Source: Candidatus Pantoea persica
GTDB taxonomy: Bacteria > Pseudomonadota > Gammaproteobacteria > Enterobacterales > Enterobacteriaceae
Assembly: GCF_013753875.1 (NCBI RefSeq)
Contig: NZ_SMDS01000019.1
Location: 248,001 to 312,000 of the forward strand
Reading direction: 5' to 3'
DNA: 64,000 bases
Positions 1 through 13,149 of the stretch are shown piece after piece. The position numbers were made by a program, and so were the translations under genes. Below the pieces are notes generated by a model. That model had not been told where the DNA came from, did no database searches, and worked only from the letters and a program-made list of their open reading frames with translations. The first letter of the stretch is position 1. Every line of letters begins with the position of its first letter.

Positions 1-3212
<3,212 letters not shown>

Positions 3213-3241
3213 CCGCAGCTTGATTGCATACAGGAGAGAAC

Positions 3242-4216
3242 ATGCACGATTTTCTACAGCAGACGCTGTCGGGCGAGGCGCCGGCGCAGCGCCAGGGCGA
3301 AACCCCATACTTGCGCTGGCAGTGGCACGATCGCGGCATTTTGCAGCTGGATCCGAAAGGGGAGCCGCAGCAGGCGCTGGTGCTGTCGGCGGGCATTCAC
3401 GGCAACGAGACGGCGCCGGTGGAGATACTCAATGTGCAGCTGAACGCGCTGCTGTGCGGCGCGCTGCCGCTGCGCCAGCGCGTGCTGGCGATCCTCGGCA
3501 ATCCGCCCGCCCTGCGCGACGGCAAGCGCTATCTGAGTTACGATATGAACCGCGTGTTCAGCGGCCGCTGGCAGCAGATCGAAAGCTGCGACGAGGCGCA
3601 GCGCGCCGCGCGTCTGGAGCAGGCGCTGACGCGCTTCTGGCCGCAGGCCGACGACGGGCTGCCGCGCTGGCATTTCGATCTGCATACCGCCATTCGCGGC
3701 TCTTGGCATACGCGCTTCGGCGTGCTGCCGCTCAATCCGCTGCCCTGGCCGGAGGATTTTCTTCAGTGGCTGGGAGCAGCGGGGCTGGAGGCGCTGGTGT
3801 TTCACCATGCGCCGAGCGGCACCTTCACTCATTTCAGCTGCGCGCGCTTCGCTGCCGCCAGCTGCACGCTGGAGCTGGGTAAGGCGCTGCCGTTCGGCGC
3901 CAACGACCTCACGCAGTTCGCCGCCGCGCAGCAGGCGCTGGCGGCGCTGCTGAGCGGTGCGCCACTGGCCGTCGCGCCTGTCGCGCCGCGCCGCTATCGG
4001 GTCACGCAGCAGATTACCCGCCTCAGCGAGCAGTTTCGGCTGCATATGGACGCGGAGACGCGCAACTTCACCGCGTTTCCGCAGGGCACGCTGCTGGCGG
4101 AGGATGGCGAGACCCGCTATCGGGTGGAGCAGGCGCGCGAATTTGTGCTGTTCCCTAACTCTGACGTGGCGCCGGGGCTGCGCGCCGGCCTGATGCTGGT
4201 GGAGGAGGCGGGCTGA
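3242..4216 (+). CDS. astE: Succinylglutamate desuccinylase
   Basis: AstE is the last AST enzyme, releasing glutamate and succinate; it is a zinc carboxypeptidase-like protein. I chose ATG at 3242 because GGAGAG lies just upstream and it gives 324 residues, close to the E. coli length. An in-frame TTG at 3224 is less likely. Zinc-site signatures are GIHGNETAP (H and E ligands) and FDLHTAIR (His). It lies 29 nt after astB and ends the operon. A GC hairpin follows at about 4240. Confidence 0.95.
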   Translation: MHDFLQQTLSGEAPAQRQGETPYLRWQWHDRGILQLDPKGEPQQALVLSAGIHGNETAPVEILNVQLNALLCGALPLRQRVLAILGNPPALRDGKRYLSYDMNRVFSGRWQQIESCDEAQRAARLEQALTRFWPQADDGLPRWHFDLHTAIRGSWHTRFGVLPLNPLPWPEDFLQWLGAAGLEALVFHHAPSGTFTHFSCARFAAASCTLELGKALPFGANDLTQFAAAQQALAALLSGAPLAVAPVAPRRYRVTQQITRLSEQFRLHMDAETRNFTAFPQGTLLAEDGETRYRVEQAREFVLFPNSDVAPGLRAGLMLVEEAG

Positions 4217-4239
4217 GGTCTGACAGGCACCTGTATCCG

Positions 4240-4266
4240 CGCGCCGCTCAAACCGGCGCGAATTTT
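4240..4266 (+). terminator. Probable rho-independent terminator of the ast operon
   Basis: Arms CGCGCCG (4240-4246) and CGGCGCG (4254-4260) can form a 7-bp stem with a 7-nt loop, followed by AATTTT. It lies 24 nt after the astE stop. Confidence 0.6.
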
Positions 4267-4511
4267 CCTTCCGCTTTGCTGCCGCAACCCTTACACTCAT
4301 CCATAATTCCTACCAAATTCACTTTAAATTCATACTCTTTTGCAATTCCTCACTGAAATCTTCGCATTTTCTTCATGATGATTGTTTTCTCTCTTTTATG
4401 CTTTCAAGGCTTTACGCACTCTCTGGATGCTTGACATTCAGCCGCGTAATCTTGCTTTCGAAGATGCGACAGGCTGCTGTCGTCATTAACTGAATGATAA
4501 GGACAACTATT

Positions 4512-4971
4512 ATGCGTAAACTGACTTCCCTAATTCTGGCTTCTACTCTGGCGTTCGGTGCGGCAAGCGCGGTCCACGCAGCGGCTGACAACCTGACGCA
4601 GCCGCCGGCCGGCAGCGAAAAGCCGACGCATAAGCCGCCGATGCACCACGGCATGAACATGATGTTCAAAGGTCTGAACCTGACCGACGTGCAGAAAAAA
4701 GAGATCCACGACATCCTGAAAGAGAGCCACAAAGATTTTAAACGTCCGTCGCTGGAAGAGCGTCGCGCTGGTCATGCGATTATCGCGTCTGATACCTTCG
4801 ATCGCGCCAAAGTGGAAGCGCGGGCGGTGGCGAGGATGGAAAAACAGAACAAGCTCTACAACGTGCTGACGCCGGAGCAGAAAGAGCAGTACAACGCCAA
4901 CTATCGAGAAGCGTCTGACCGAGAAAGGCTCGCGCGACGGCAAGATGGCGCCGCCGCCGGCTGGCGAATAA
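4512..4971 (+). pseudogene. spy: Periplasmic chaperone Spy, frameshifted near the C-terminus
   Basis: Spy is an ATP-independent periplasmic chaperone of the CpxP family induced by envelope stress. The start ATG at 4512 follows AAGGACAACT and opens a signal peptide ending near VHA-AA. LxxLTxxQ-type motifs are visible (LNLTDVQKKEI, NVLTPEQKEQY). After NANY an extra base near 4905 shifts the frame: the other frame reads EKRLTEKGSRDGKMAPPPAGE and stops at 4969-4971, as expected for the family. The shifted frame runs to 4985 instead. About 11 residues around ARAVARMEKQ also look missing compared with E. coli. Most of the fold is retained, so a partly working protein is possible. Confidence 0.75.
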
Positions 4972-4994
4972 TCGCGCTGAGCTAAGGCATTGAG

Positions 4995-5050
4995 ACCGCC
5001 GACGTTGTCCAGTTGAGCAAGTGCGCTGGGCAGCGTCGGCGGTTTTGTTT
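4995..5050. terminator. Hairpin terminator between spy and cho
   Basis: Arms ACCGCCGACG (4995-5004) and CGTCGGCGGT (5034-5043) are exact complements, followed by TTTTGTTT. The loop is long (29 nt). It lies downstream of spy and overlaps the 3' end of the decayed cho on the other strand. Confidence 0.65.
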
Positions 5051-5845
5051 ACAGCGGTTCGATGGGATAGTGGCCGGAGAGCAGCGGCCGACAGAGAATT
5101 TTATAGCCGTCGTGATCGAAGCCGCCCGGCGCGTGCTTCAGCCGACGCGCCTCCTCTATTTCGTTGACCGCTCCCAGAGAGAAACAGTGATCGATAACGT
5201 GGATCTGCATCATCAGCTTTCCTTCCTCTATCAGCGCGACCGGGCCCTACCACGGCCAGCACATAACCCGTACCCCTTCCAGCGCCGCCAGCAGGCGCGC
5301 CTGATGCGTCTCGACCGGTTCGCGTCTACAGTAGGCGCCAGCGCAGCGCGAAAACAGGCGCGGTTGGCGCTCAGCTTCTCCAGCGCCTTGTGGCGGCTGC
5401 GGTAGAGGCCGAACAGGTTAGGCGACTAGTGGGAAAAATCGACGTCGCGCGAATAGACCACCTCCGGTCGGTCGTCGGTGATCTGAATAGAACAGAGCTG
5501 ACGATTTTTGCGCAGCCGCTTGTTGAACAGCGGCTGCTGCGTTTTGATCATCTGCGCTTTCAGCAGCAGCGCGCCGAGATCGTCCGCGGTCAGGATCCAG
5601 CTGACGCGCCGCGCCTGGCGCAGCATGCGCGCCTCCTCCGGCGTGCGGAAATGGGATATGATCTGCGACGCAGATTGATGCTCTTACCGATATAGAGCGG
5701 CAGCGTCTCGCTGTCGCCGTGAAAGGTATAGACGCCGGGCTGGTTGGGCAAGCCTTCCAGCCATTCGCGCAGATGTTCGGGATATTCGTGATAGCAGCCT
5801 CATCGAACTCGAGGCGGTGCGTGGCAGCACGTCAAACCAAGACAG
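5049..5845 (-). pseudogene. cho: Excinuclease Cho (UvrC-like), multiply frameshifted
   Basis: Cho is an SOS-induced endonuclease that makes the 3' incision in nucleotide excision repair. Reading the minus strand in shifting frames gives LEFDEAAI, EYPEHLREWLEGLPNQPGVY, LPLYIGKS, MLRQARRVSWILTADDLGALL, QQPLFNKRLRKNRQLCSIQI and finally SGHYPIEPL-stop at 5049. These follow E. coli Cho in order. At least three frame changes exist, one near the start where a base is missing after the codons for EAAI. A well-formed LexA box remains upstream at 5854-5873. It lies downstream of nadE as in E. coli. Confidence 0.85.
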
Positions 5846-5853
5846 ACTCCTGT

Positions 5854-5873
5854 AACTGTGTATTCATACAGGA
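5854..5873 (-). promoter_or_regulatory. LexA (SOS) box upstream of cho
   Basis: CTGTGTATTCATACAG at 5856-5871 matches the LexA consensus core CTGT-N8-ACAG with an AT-rich centre. It lies just upstream of the decayed cho, which is SOS-regulated in E. coli. Confidence 0.85.
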
Positions 5874-5963
5874 TGTCAGTCTGCTCAGCGTTTCGCCAGC
5901 GGGTTAAGGGGTGAACAGCGGCGGCGTAACGTTTCCCCTGCCGGCCGGCAGGGGAAATGCGGG

Positions 5964-6788
5964 TTATTTCCAGAAGTCTTCGAATACCGTAATCGGAGGA
6001 CGACGCTTGTGCTCGGTTTTCTGATACCAGTTTTCGATAATCTTCGCCGTTTCCGGCGCGACGCTTTTGCCTTCCAGATAGTCGTCGATCATCTCATAGG
6101 TCACGCCCAGAGCCACCTCATCCGCCAGGCCGGGACGATCGTCTTCCAGATCCGCTGTCGGGCGCTTCAGGTAGAGGTGCTCCGGGCAGCCGAGGGTTTT
6201 CAGCAGCAGCTTGCCCTGACGCTTGTTAAGGCGGAACAGCGGGTTAATGTCGGTGCCGCCGTCGCCATACTTAGTGAAGAAGCCGGTAATCGCCTCCGCC
6301 GCGTGGTCGGTGCCGACCACCAGGCCCTGCGTCATGCCGGCAATGCTGTACTGCGCCTTCATACGTTCGCGCGCCTTTTCGTTGCCGCGCACGAAATCGG
6401 TCAGCTCAATGCCTGCCTCTTTCAGGGCGCGCTCGCTAGCCAGCACGGACTCCTTGATGTTGACCACCAGCGAGCGATCCGGCTGGATAAAGGCCAGCGC
6501 ATCCTGACAGTCCTGCTCGTCCGCCTGCACACCATAGGGCAGGCGCACCGCGATAAAGCTGTACGCTTTGTCGCCGGTTTCGTCGCGCAGTTCGCTGATG
6601 GCCAGCTGCGAGAGTTTACCCGCCAGGGTCGAATCCTGGCCGCCACTGATGCCCAGCACTAGGGTTTTCAGGAGCGGGTGACGCGTCAGGTAGCTTTTGA
6701 GAAAATCGACGCTGCGGCGAATCTCCTGCTGCGCGTCGATAACCGGGTTAACGCCAAGTGCTGTAATGATTTCCTGCTGCAGTGACAT
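5964..6788 (-). CDS. nadE: NH3-dependent NAD+ synthetase
   Basis: NadE amidates nicotinic acid adenine dinucleotide to NAD using ATP and ammonia, the last step of NAD synthesis. The product is 274 residues, as in E. coli (275). The PP-loop [12 protein letters not shown] is near residue 46, with [21 protein letters not shown] in the substrate site. The start ATG is preceded by GAGGAGAG. The gene is intact, with decayed neighbours on both sides. Confidence 0.96.
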   Translation of the reverse strand: MSLQQEIITALGVNPVIDAQQEIRRSVDFLKSYLTRHPLLKTLVLGISGGQDSTLAGKLSQLAISELRDETGDKAYSFIAVRLPYGVQADEQDCQDALAFIQPDRSLVVNIKESVLASERALKEAGIELTDFVRGNEKARERMKAQYSIAGMTQGLVVGTDHAAEAITGFFTKYGDGGTDINPLFRLNKRQGKLLLKTLGCPEHLYLKRPTADLEDDRPGLADEVALGVTYEMIDDYLEGKSVAPETAKIIENWYQKTEHKRRPPITVFEDFWK

Positions 6789-6905
6789 GAATCTCTCCTC
6801 AAGTCAGCGGCCTTTTGGCCCGTGCGAACCATCTGTTAAAGCTAATGCGCATCGGCGGAAACAACAAGCCAAAGCGCCAGTTGTTTCCGGTTATCTGCTG
6901 CGATA

Positions 6906-7286
<381 letters not shown>

Positions 7287-7298
7287 GCGGTAATCGCC

Positions 7299-8485
7299 TC
7301 ACAGCGGACGCACGATCAGCGCGGCAAAGGTCGCGCCGCTGCCCACGCCCGCCACACTGGCAGAGCTCAGCGTAACGATGCCGATCAGCGTCGTGATCCA
7401 GACCGGATTGAACGGGTTGATGCCGACGGTCGGCGCAACCATCACCGCCAGCATGGTGGGATAGAGGCCCAAACAGCCGTTCTGGCCAATCGTCGCGACG
7501 AAAGAGGCGGATAAGCTGGCGATCGCTTCCGGCACGCCCAGGCAGCGCGTCTGCGTTTCCACGTTAAGCGGGATGCTGGGGGCGCCGGAGCGGCTGGTAA
7601 AGGCGAAGGTAATAAGCGGCCAGACCTTGCGGAAGAAGTGCAGCGGGTTGATGCCGTTGACCGACAGCAGTAGCGCGTGCACACCGAACATAATCGCCAG
7701 ACCCAGATAAAAGGTAGGAGGCAGTAATAAAGCCGCCCAGCTTGATGATGTCCTGTAGGTTCGAACCGGCGACCACTTTGGTCATCAGCGCCAGCACGCC
7801 ATACGGCGTCAGCTTCATGATCAGACGCACCAGCTTCATCACCCAGGACTGCAGCGTGTCGATCGCCACCAGCACGCGCTGGTCTTAGACTTCATCATCC
7901 TTCAGCAGCTGCAGTGCGGCCACGCCGAGGAAGGCGGCAAAGATTACTACGCTGATGATTGAGGTCGGGCTGGCGCTGGTGAGATCGGCAAACGGGTTTT
8001 CGGTACGAAAGAGAGCAGCAGCTGAGGGACAGTCAGGTCTGCAACCTTGCCGACATAGTTGTTCTGAATCGCGGCAAGCCGCGCACTCTCTTGCGCACCC
8101 TGCACCAGATCTTCGGCGCTGAGATGGAACAGGCCGGTAACAAACATGCCGACCAGCGCGGAGATGGCGGTGGTCACCAGGCTGATTTTACCCAGTGACG
8201 AGGTGTTATGCAGCGGCGCTGAGAATAGAGGCGAACACCAGAGCGGCATCACGATCATCGGCAGCATGCACGTAGCCGTTGCCGACGATGTTTGAACCAG
8301 CTGATAGAAGTTTTCAGCACCTCACTTTGCGCGCCGTAGATGGACTGGAGCGCCAGGCCAAACAGCACGCCGAAGGTCAGGCCGACCAGCACCTTTTTCG
8401 ACAGGCTCCAGTTGCCGCGGCCGAGGCGCGACAGCAGCAGCAGAGCGACGAAAGCGGCCAGGTTGAGTATCAGAGGAAGATCCAT
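7299..8485 (-). pseudogene. tcyP: L-cystine/sulfocysteine symporter TcyP, frameshifted and 3'-truncated
   Basis: TcyP (YdjN) is a sodium:dicarboxylate-symporter-family cystine importer of about 463 residues. From ATG 8485, pieces align in order but in different frames: [93 protein letters not shown], and [19 protein letters not shown]. The frame ends at 7299 right after [11 protein letters not shown], so roughly the last 75 residues are missing. At least four frame changes are needed. Confidence 0.88.
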
Positions 8486-8636
8486 AGTGTCTCCAGAGAA
8501 AAGCATTCGGCCGCGCAGTATGCCGCACGACCGGATAATGTGGCTTACGAATTAAGTTGGCGTATGATAGCAGCTACGCGGCGCGGTCACTTATCCAAAA
8601 AGAATGGCTTATACCCAGATCGCGTTTTTTGCCGGT

Positions 8637-9189
8637 TTAATGCGCTTTTTGTGCAGAAATCAGTCTGGAAACGCCATTTTGCAGCGTATCAAACAGTTGA
8701 GAAGGGCAGCCGTCCGCACTAAAAGAGGGCGCGCCGGGAGGAAACCAGAGCGCGTAGCCGACCAGCGCCAGGCAGAGCGCTCGCTCCAGCTGGTTGCCTT
8801 TCTGTCTGCGCAGAATCGGCAAGCGAAAGCGCCAGCGGCACGCCGGCGGGCGTCAGCATATCTGCCACGATATGGCTGAGGTAGTCTAGCGTCATGCCCT
8901 GCAGCACGTCGGCAGGCACGTTAATCTGAAACAGTCACAGGCTGGTCGCGACCGCCAACAGGCTGTGGGTGAAGCTGCGGTGACCGAAGGCGCGTGCGAT
9001 GGGATAGGAGAGCCACTTCAGTCGCTGGCCCAGCAGGGATTTAGGGTGATAGATATCGATCAGCAGGCAGGTCAGCAGCGAGGCGGAAATAAGGTGCCAG
9101 CAGTCAGCCTGCGCCAGCACGGGCGTCAGTTCCGCGCGCTTGGCAAAAATAGCGGTGGCAAACAAAAATTACGTGGCCTTTCCCGTCAT
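8637..9189 (-). pseudogene. ydjM: YdjM, LexA-regulated inner-membrane protein, broken
   Basis: YdjM is a metal-dependent-hydrolase-like membrane protein (DUF457) of the E. coli SOS regulon. The start ATG is at 9187-9189, and a frame change follows within a few codons. The next stretch reads FAKRAELTPVLAQADCWH, HPKSLLGQRLKWLSYPIARA and FGHRSFTHSLLAV. An in-frame TGA follows at about 8935. After DVLQGMTLDYLSHIVADML another frame change leads to LRRQKGNQLERALCLALVG. The order matches E. coli YdjM. LexA-like sequence remains upstream. Confidence 0.85.
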
Positions 9190-9206
9190 GATAAAACCTG
9201 GCTGCA

Positions 9207-9226
9207 AACTGTCGATGCATCCAGTA
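9207..9226 (-). promoter_or_regulatory. LexA-like box upstream of ydjM (one arm mutated)
   Basis: CTGTCGATGCATCCAG at 9209-9224 matches CTGT-N8-ACAG except for one base in one arm. It lies 18 nt from the ydjM start. Further CCAGT/ACTGG sequence at 9221-9240 resembles the double operator I recall for E. coli ydjM. Confidence 0.55.
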
Positions 9227-9288
9227 TAGGGATTTATCCAGTAAATGAGAAGTTGTGACACCGTAACGAGATGTGAATTTTTTTGCGG

Positions 9289-9313
9289 AAACGGCGGCGT
9301 GGCTCCGCCGTTT
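9289..9313 (-). terminator. Inverted repeat after kduD
   Basis: AAACGGCGG (9289-9297) and CCGCCGTTT (9305-9313) are exact complements with a 7-nt loop, just after the kduD stop on the minus strand, followed on that strand by CCGC and an A-run. Because the classic T-run is lacking, terminator function is only probable. Confidence 0.45.
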
Positions 9314-9318
9314 GTCTG

Positions 9319-10088
9319 TTAACACACCAGCCAGCCGCCGTCTACTGCCAGCGTATAACCGTTCACATAGTCAGACGCCGCGGAAGCCAGGAACACCGCC
9401 GGCCCCATCATATCTTCCGGCACGCCCCAGCGCGCGGCCGGAATGCGTCCGAGAATTTCCGCGCTGAGGTTTTCATCGCTGCGCAGCTGTTCGGTGTTGT
9501 TCGTCGCCATATAGCCCGGTGCGATGGCGTTGATGTTGATGCCGTGCTTCGCCCATTCGTTGGCCATCAGTCGAGTCAGGCCCATGACCGAGCTTTTTGA
9601 GTCGGTGTAGGAGGGAACGCGTGTACGCCCTGGAATGAGAGCATCGAGGCGATGTTGATGATCTTGCCGCCGTGACCCTGAGCGATAAACTGGCGCGCCA
9701 CGTGCTGCGACAGGAAGAACACGCTCTTGCTGTTGATGTTCATTACATCGTCCCAGTCCTGCTCGCTGAAGTTAAGGGCGTCTTCGCAGCGAATAATGCC
9801 TGCATTGTTGACCAGAATATCGATTTTGCCAGCGTCGGCAACCGCCTTCTCTACCACGCAGGGCACCTGCTCGGTACGCTCGGTACGGATTAAATCCGCC
9901 TGTAGCGACCAGAAACGGCGGCCCAGCTCCTTCACCCGCTGCTCGGTTTCCATGGGATCGTCGCGGTTAACGCCGACGATATCGCAACCCGTCTGCGCCA
10001 GGCCCAACGCCATGCCCTGGCCGAGACTGGTATTACACCCGGTGACCAGCGCCACTTTGCCTTCCAGATTAAATGTGTTGAGTATCAT
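9319..10088 (-). pseudogene. kduD: 2-dehydro-3-deoxy-D-gluconate 5-dehydrogenase KduD, one frameshift
   Basis: KduD is a short-chain dehydrogenase in the pectin/uronate route to KDG. From ATG 10088 the SDR landmarks are seen: the nucleotide-binding motif TGCNTSLGQG, NNAGI, and after the break the YTDSK catalytic Tyr-Lys and NAIAPGYMATNNTEQLR. The break is a single indel near 9620: the first frame runs from FQGV into HAFPPTPTQK, while the correct frame there reads RVPSYTDSKSSVMGLT. Everything else is full length, so this is either a recent mutation or a sequencing error. It follows kduI by 16 nt. Confidence 0.85.
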
Positions 10089-10104
10089 GAGAGAGCCTCC
10101 TTGG

Positions 10105-10944
10105 TTAGCGCAGATCGCGGATTTTGACATGATCCATGTCGTCGAATACCTGATTCTCGCCGACCATGCCCCAGATAAATGTGTAACGTTCGGTGCCGAC
10201 GCCGGCGTGAATCGACCAGCTTGGCGAGATAACAGCCTGTTCGTTATGCAACAGCAAATGACGCGTCTCCTGCGGCTGGCCATCAATATGAAACACCGCG
10301 CTTTCCGGGTTCATATCGAAGTAGAAGTAGACCTCCATGCGGCGCTCATGGGTGTGACAGGGCATGGTGTTCCACAGATGGCCTTCCTCTCGTCGGGTCA
10401 GGCCTATGGTGAGCTGGCAGGTTGGCAGCACCGGGCACCAGATATTTGTTGATGGTGCGGCGGTTTGAGGTGGCCAGGTCGCCCAGCGTAGTGCGTACCG
10501 CCTCCTCTTTGCCGATTTTCTTGTCGGGAAAGCGGCCGTGGGCCGGCGCGCTGTTAAAATAGAATTTCGCCGGACGCTGCGCATCGCTGCTGCTAAAGCT
10601 TAACGCCTGCGCGCCTTTGCCGATGTAAAGCGCCTCTTCCGTACCGATTTCCCACACTTTGCCGTCTACTTCCACGGTGCCTGGGCCACCGATATTGATC
10701 TCAGGCCCAGCTCGCGGCGCTCAATAAAGTAGCTGACGCCAGGCTGTTTGCCCATCTCGTTGCCGAAGGTCACGCTGGTGGCGACCGGCATCACGCCGCC
10801 GATGATGATACGGTCGATATGGCGGTAGGTCAGGGTATAGCTGTCGGCAACAAAAAATTTTTCGATAAGAAATTCGCGGCGCAGCGCGGCGGTGTCGAGC
10901 TGTCTGGCATGCTCACACTGTTTATGCTTTGACGAACAGTCCAT
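10105..10944 (-). pseudogene. kduI: 5-keto-4-deoxyuronate isomerase KduI, two frameshifts
   Basis: KduI isomerises 5-keto-4-deoxyuronate from unsaturated oligogalacturonides; it is a cupin-like zinc enzyme of about 278 residues. Pieces in order are [30 protein letters not shown], then in another frame [20 protein letters not shown] and [13 protein letters not shown], and in a third frame [20 protein letters not shown] (metal-binding His and Glu) and [12 protein letters not shown]. One base is inserted near 10700 and one near 10440. The kduI-kduD pair is not part of the E. coli order at this site. Confidence 0.87.
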
Positions 10945-11089
10945 TTTGGATCCCCTCTGGCGATGTCAGGTATGTGTGCCCCACAGGGCGTCTGCAGGGC
11001 AGACTAGGAGGAGTGGCAAATGAATTCAATAAAATGAAACATTGTTTTTTTTGCGAGAGGGATCATGCTTTATCCTGTTTCGCGCAGGA

Positions 11090-11502
11090 TCAGCCCAGCA
11101 AATGCGCGGCGGTAAGCTGCGTCAAATCGTCCAGCTTCACGTTTGCCAGCGACCAGCGTGCGTCGTCGCGCAGCGCGGCGGCAGGTACCACCAATGAGCG
11201 CATGCGCGCCGCTTTTGTAGCGATCATGCCGTTAAAGGAGTCTTCCAGCGTCACACAGCTCAGCGGATCGATCTCCAGCCTGGCGGCGGCGTCAAGGTAA
11301 ACCTGCGGATGCGGCTTGCTGTAGGACAGCGCCTCGGCGGATACCAGCACGTCAAAGGCGTCGCGCAGGTCGAACAGCGCCAGCACGCGCTCCTGCATCA
11401 TCAGCGGTGAGGCGGAAACCAGACCGGTTTTCAGCCCCAGTTGACGACAGAGCTGCAGCACCTGCCTGCCCCCAGGCAGCAGCGGGCGCTGCGATCTCGC
11501 GC
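11090..11502 (-). pseudogene. yniC: Sugar-phosphatase HxpB (YniC), C-terminal portion only
   Basis: HxpB is a HAD-family hexose-phosphate phosphatase (222 residues in E. coli). Only about the last 135 residues remain: RPLLPGGRQVLQLCRQLGLK, GLVSASPLMM, SKPHPQVYLDAA, LEDSFNGMIATKAARM and the C-terminal AAHLLG. The N-terminal HAD nucleophile motif (DxD) is gone. The 5' end is fused to the 3' end of yniA in a different frame. The gene that separates them in E. coli (yniB) is also absent, so one deletion probably removed both. Confidence 0.85.
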
Positions 11503-12350
11503 AGTCGTTCAAGGGCGAACTGCGCTTCGTCTGTCCAGCTGCCGCCAAAGACGTTGGCGCGGTTGAGCAGGTAGTAGAGCTGATAAACTGGCTGGCGCTG
11601 GGAAAAGCCATCCGGCAGCGGCCAGACCGACTGATAGCCTTCGTAGATCTGGCGCGGCAGATTGGAAAACCAGCTCAGCATTGCCAGATCGCACTCGCGG
11701 TCGCCCCAGTAGCAGGCGGGATCGAATATCCACGGTCCGCTGGCGCTGCCGGCGCAGTTGGCCGGCCAGAGGTCACCATGCAGCAGGGAAGGTTGCGGAT
11801 GGTGCGTAGCGAGGGCGCGCTGCACGCAGCTGACGATCACCTCGATATCGCCAAACGCGAGCCCTTTCTCTTCGGCGAGCTGAAGCTGCCAGCCGATGCG
11901 CTGCTCGGCGAAAAAGACTGACCAGCGGCGCAGCCAGCTGTTGGGCTGCGGCGTGGTGGTGATGTTGTTGTCGAAGTCGAGGCCGAACTGCGCCTGCTCG
12001 CTCCACTGGTGCAGACGCGCCAGCTGCTGACCGAGCTGAAAGGCGTTCTCCGCATCCAGCGGCTGCGGCGCGATATACTCCAGCAGCAGGAAACTCTTGT
12101 CGCGTGCGTGGCCTACGCCGTAAACCGCCGGCACGCGTATGCTCTGTGCGCGCGCCAGCAGCGCCAGCTGATCCGCTTCCCAGGTAAAAAGCGAGAGCAT
12201 ATCGCGGCTGTTGAATTTCACAAACACCTCATGCTCCCCGTAGCGGATGCGCCATGCGGGATGCACATCGCCGCCGGGAAGCTCATGGCGCTGGGTAATT
12301 TCGGCGTCACCGAAATGCTCACTCAACAGACGACTAATTGCGGTCCACAT
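11352..12350 (-). CDS. yniA: YniA, fructosamine/ketosamine-kinase family protein with an altered C-terminus
   Basis: YniA belongs to the fructosamine-3-kinase family (aminoglycoside-phosphotransferase fold). ATG 12350 is preceded by GAGGA. Kinase landmarks are HGDLWPANC (catalytic loop) and FDPACYWGDRECDLAM (metal site). The match to E. coli YniA (286 residues) runs to about residue 283, then the deletion junction near 11502 replaces the last few residues and the stop. The frame runs on about 47 codons through yniC sequence out of frame, giving 333 residues. The kinase core looks intact, so activity is possible. Confidence 0.75.
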   Translation of the reverse strand: MWTAISRLLSEHFGDAEITQRHELPGGDVHPAWRIRYGEHEVFVKFNSRDMLSLFTWEADQLALLARAQSIRVPAVYGVGHARDKSFLLLEYIAPQPLDAENAFQLGQQLARLHQWSEQAQFGLDFDNNITTTPQPNSWLRRWSVFFAEQRIGWQLQLAEEKGLAFGDIEVIVSCVQRALATHHPQPSLLHGDLWPANCAGSASGPWIFDPACYWGDRECDLAMLSWFSNLPRQIYEGYQSVWPLPDGFSQRQPVYQLYYLLNRANVFGGSWTDEAQFALERLREIAAPAAAWGQAGAAALSSTGAENRSGFRLTADDAGARAGAVRPARRL

Positions 12351-12481
12351 GGCTTTTTCCTCTTTTAACCCGTTAGGCTTCAGGTACGGTATTGACCGGA
12401 AAGGGCGCGACCCGCTGGCGATTGTATCGCGCGCAACGCGTGAAAAAAATCCGCGCTTGCGCACAGCTTACCGGCGCGGAA

Positions 12482-12784
12482 CTATTGCGCGGCGTCGCGT
12501 AAGAAAGCGTCGAGCGTCGTTGCGCTGACCTCTGGTTTCTGATGCAGTACGCTCTCGCCTGCGGCCTCGCCTGCGGCGACGGCCTGCTGCTGCAGCTCTT
12601 CCGGCGACAAGGCGCTAATCAGGCCAAAGCTATTGGTGCCCAGCTCGTGAGTTTTGCCGGTGTCGTCGTGCTGAGTGGAGCTGAAGCTGGCTGAAACCAT
12701 GGCGCTGTTCAGCATCTGAATGTCGCCGAGGCCCGCTTCGTGATAGCTAAAAGTGACAATGTAACGTTTTAGATCGCCGCTCAT
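12482..12784 (-). CDS. ydiZ: YdiZ, small GhoS-like protein
   Basis: This is a 100-residue protein beginning KRYIVTFSYHEAGLGDIQML with a conserved HELGTNSFGLISALSPEEL. It resembles E. coli YdiZ, which belongs to the same family as the GhoS antitoxin endoribonuclease. Function here is unknown. The start follows GAGGAGGC. It lies upstream of yniA on the same strand, as in E. coli, separated by about 130 nt. Confidence 0.65.
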   Translation of the reverse strand: MSGDLKRYIVTFSYHEAGLGDIQMLNSAMVSASFSSTQHDDTGKTHELGTNSFGLISALSPEELQQQAVAAGEAAGESVLHQKPEVSATTLDAFLRDAAQ

Positions 12785-13149
12785 GTTGCCTCCTCGGAAG
12801 GGTGTGACTGATCACAGCGTAGACCATGGCGAAAAAATGCGCGAATAATGAACAGGATAAAGCGAGCGTTTCAGACAATCACAAAAAGTAAAGCAGGGTA
12901 AAGCCGCGTCGCGCCGCTTCAGAAAAATCTTGTAGTATTTAGGCTGCTTTTTTGTCATTTGCCCACTATACTACTGCGCGCCGTTAAGTTAATGTAATGA
13001 GAAAAGTCGTAATAATCAAGCGGGACTCAGGGCCTGGGGCCCTTTCCCTGCAGGTTAATAAACATTCTTGCCGTAAATTGCATTGATCGGCCCGGAAAAC
13101 TCTTCACACTCTTCTTCATTTTTTAAACTTTCGTACGGGTCACAATTAA
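12785..13149. other. Non-coding divergent region between ydiZ and ydiY
   Basis: 365 bp with no supportable gene. It must hold the ydiZ and ydiY promoters. A short perfect inverted repeat AGGGCC-N3-GGCCCT lies at 13029-13043. In E. coli pfkB sits at this position; no trace of it is visible here. Confidence 0.6.

Noticed and set aside
4985..5960. Plus-strand open frames of 60-130 codons between spy and nadE as new genes
   Set aside because: They are antisense shadows of the decayed cho gene, whose protein pieces are clear on the minus strand.
9600..9640. Programmed frameshifting in kduD
   Set aside because: No slippery heptamer or downstream structure is evident, and the family does not use frameshifting. 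A simple indel or sequencing error is more likely.
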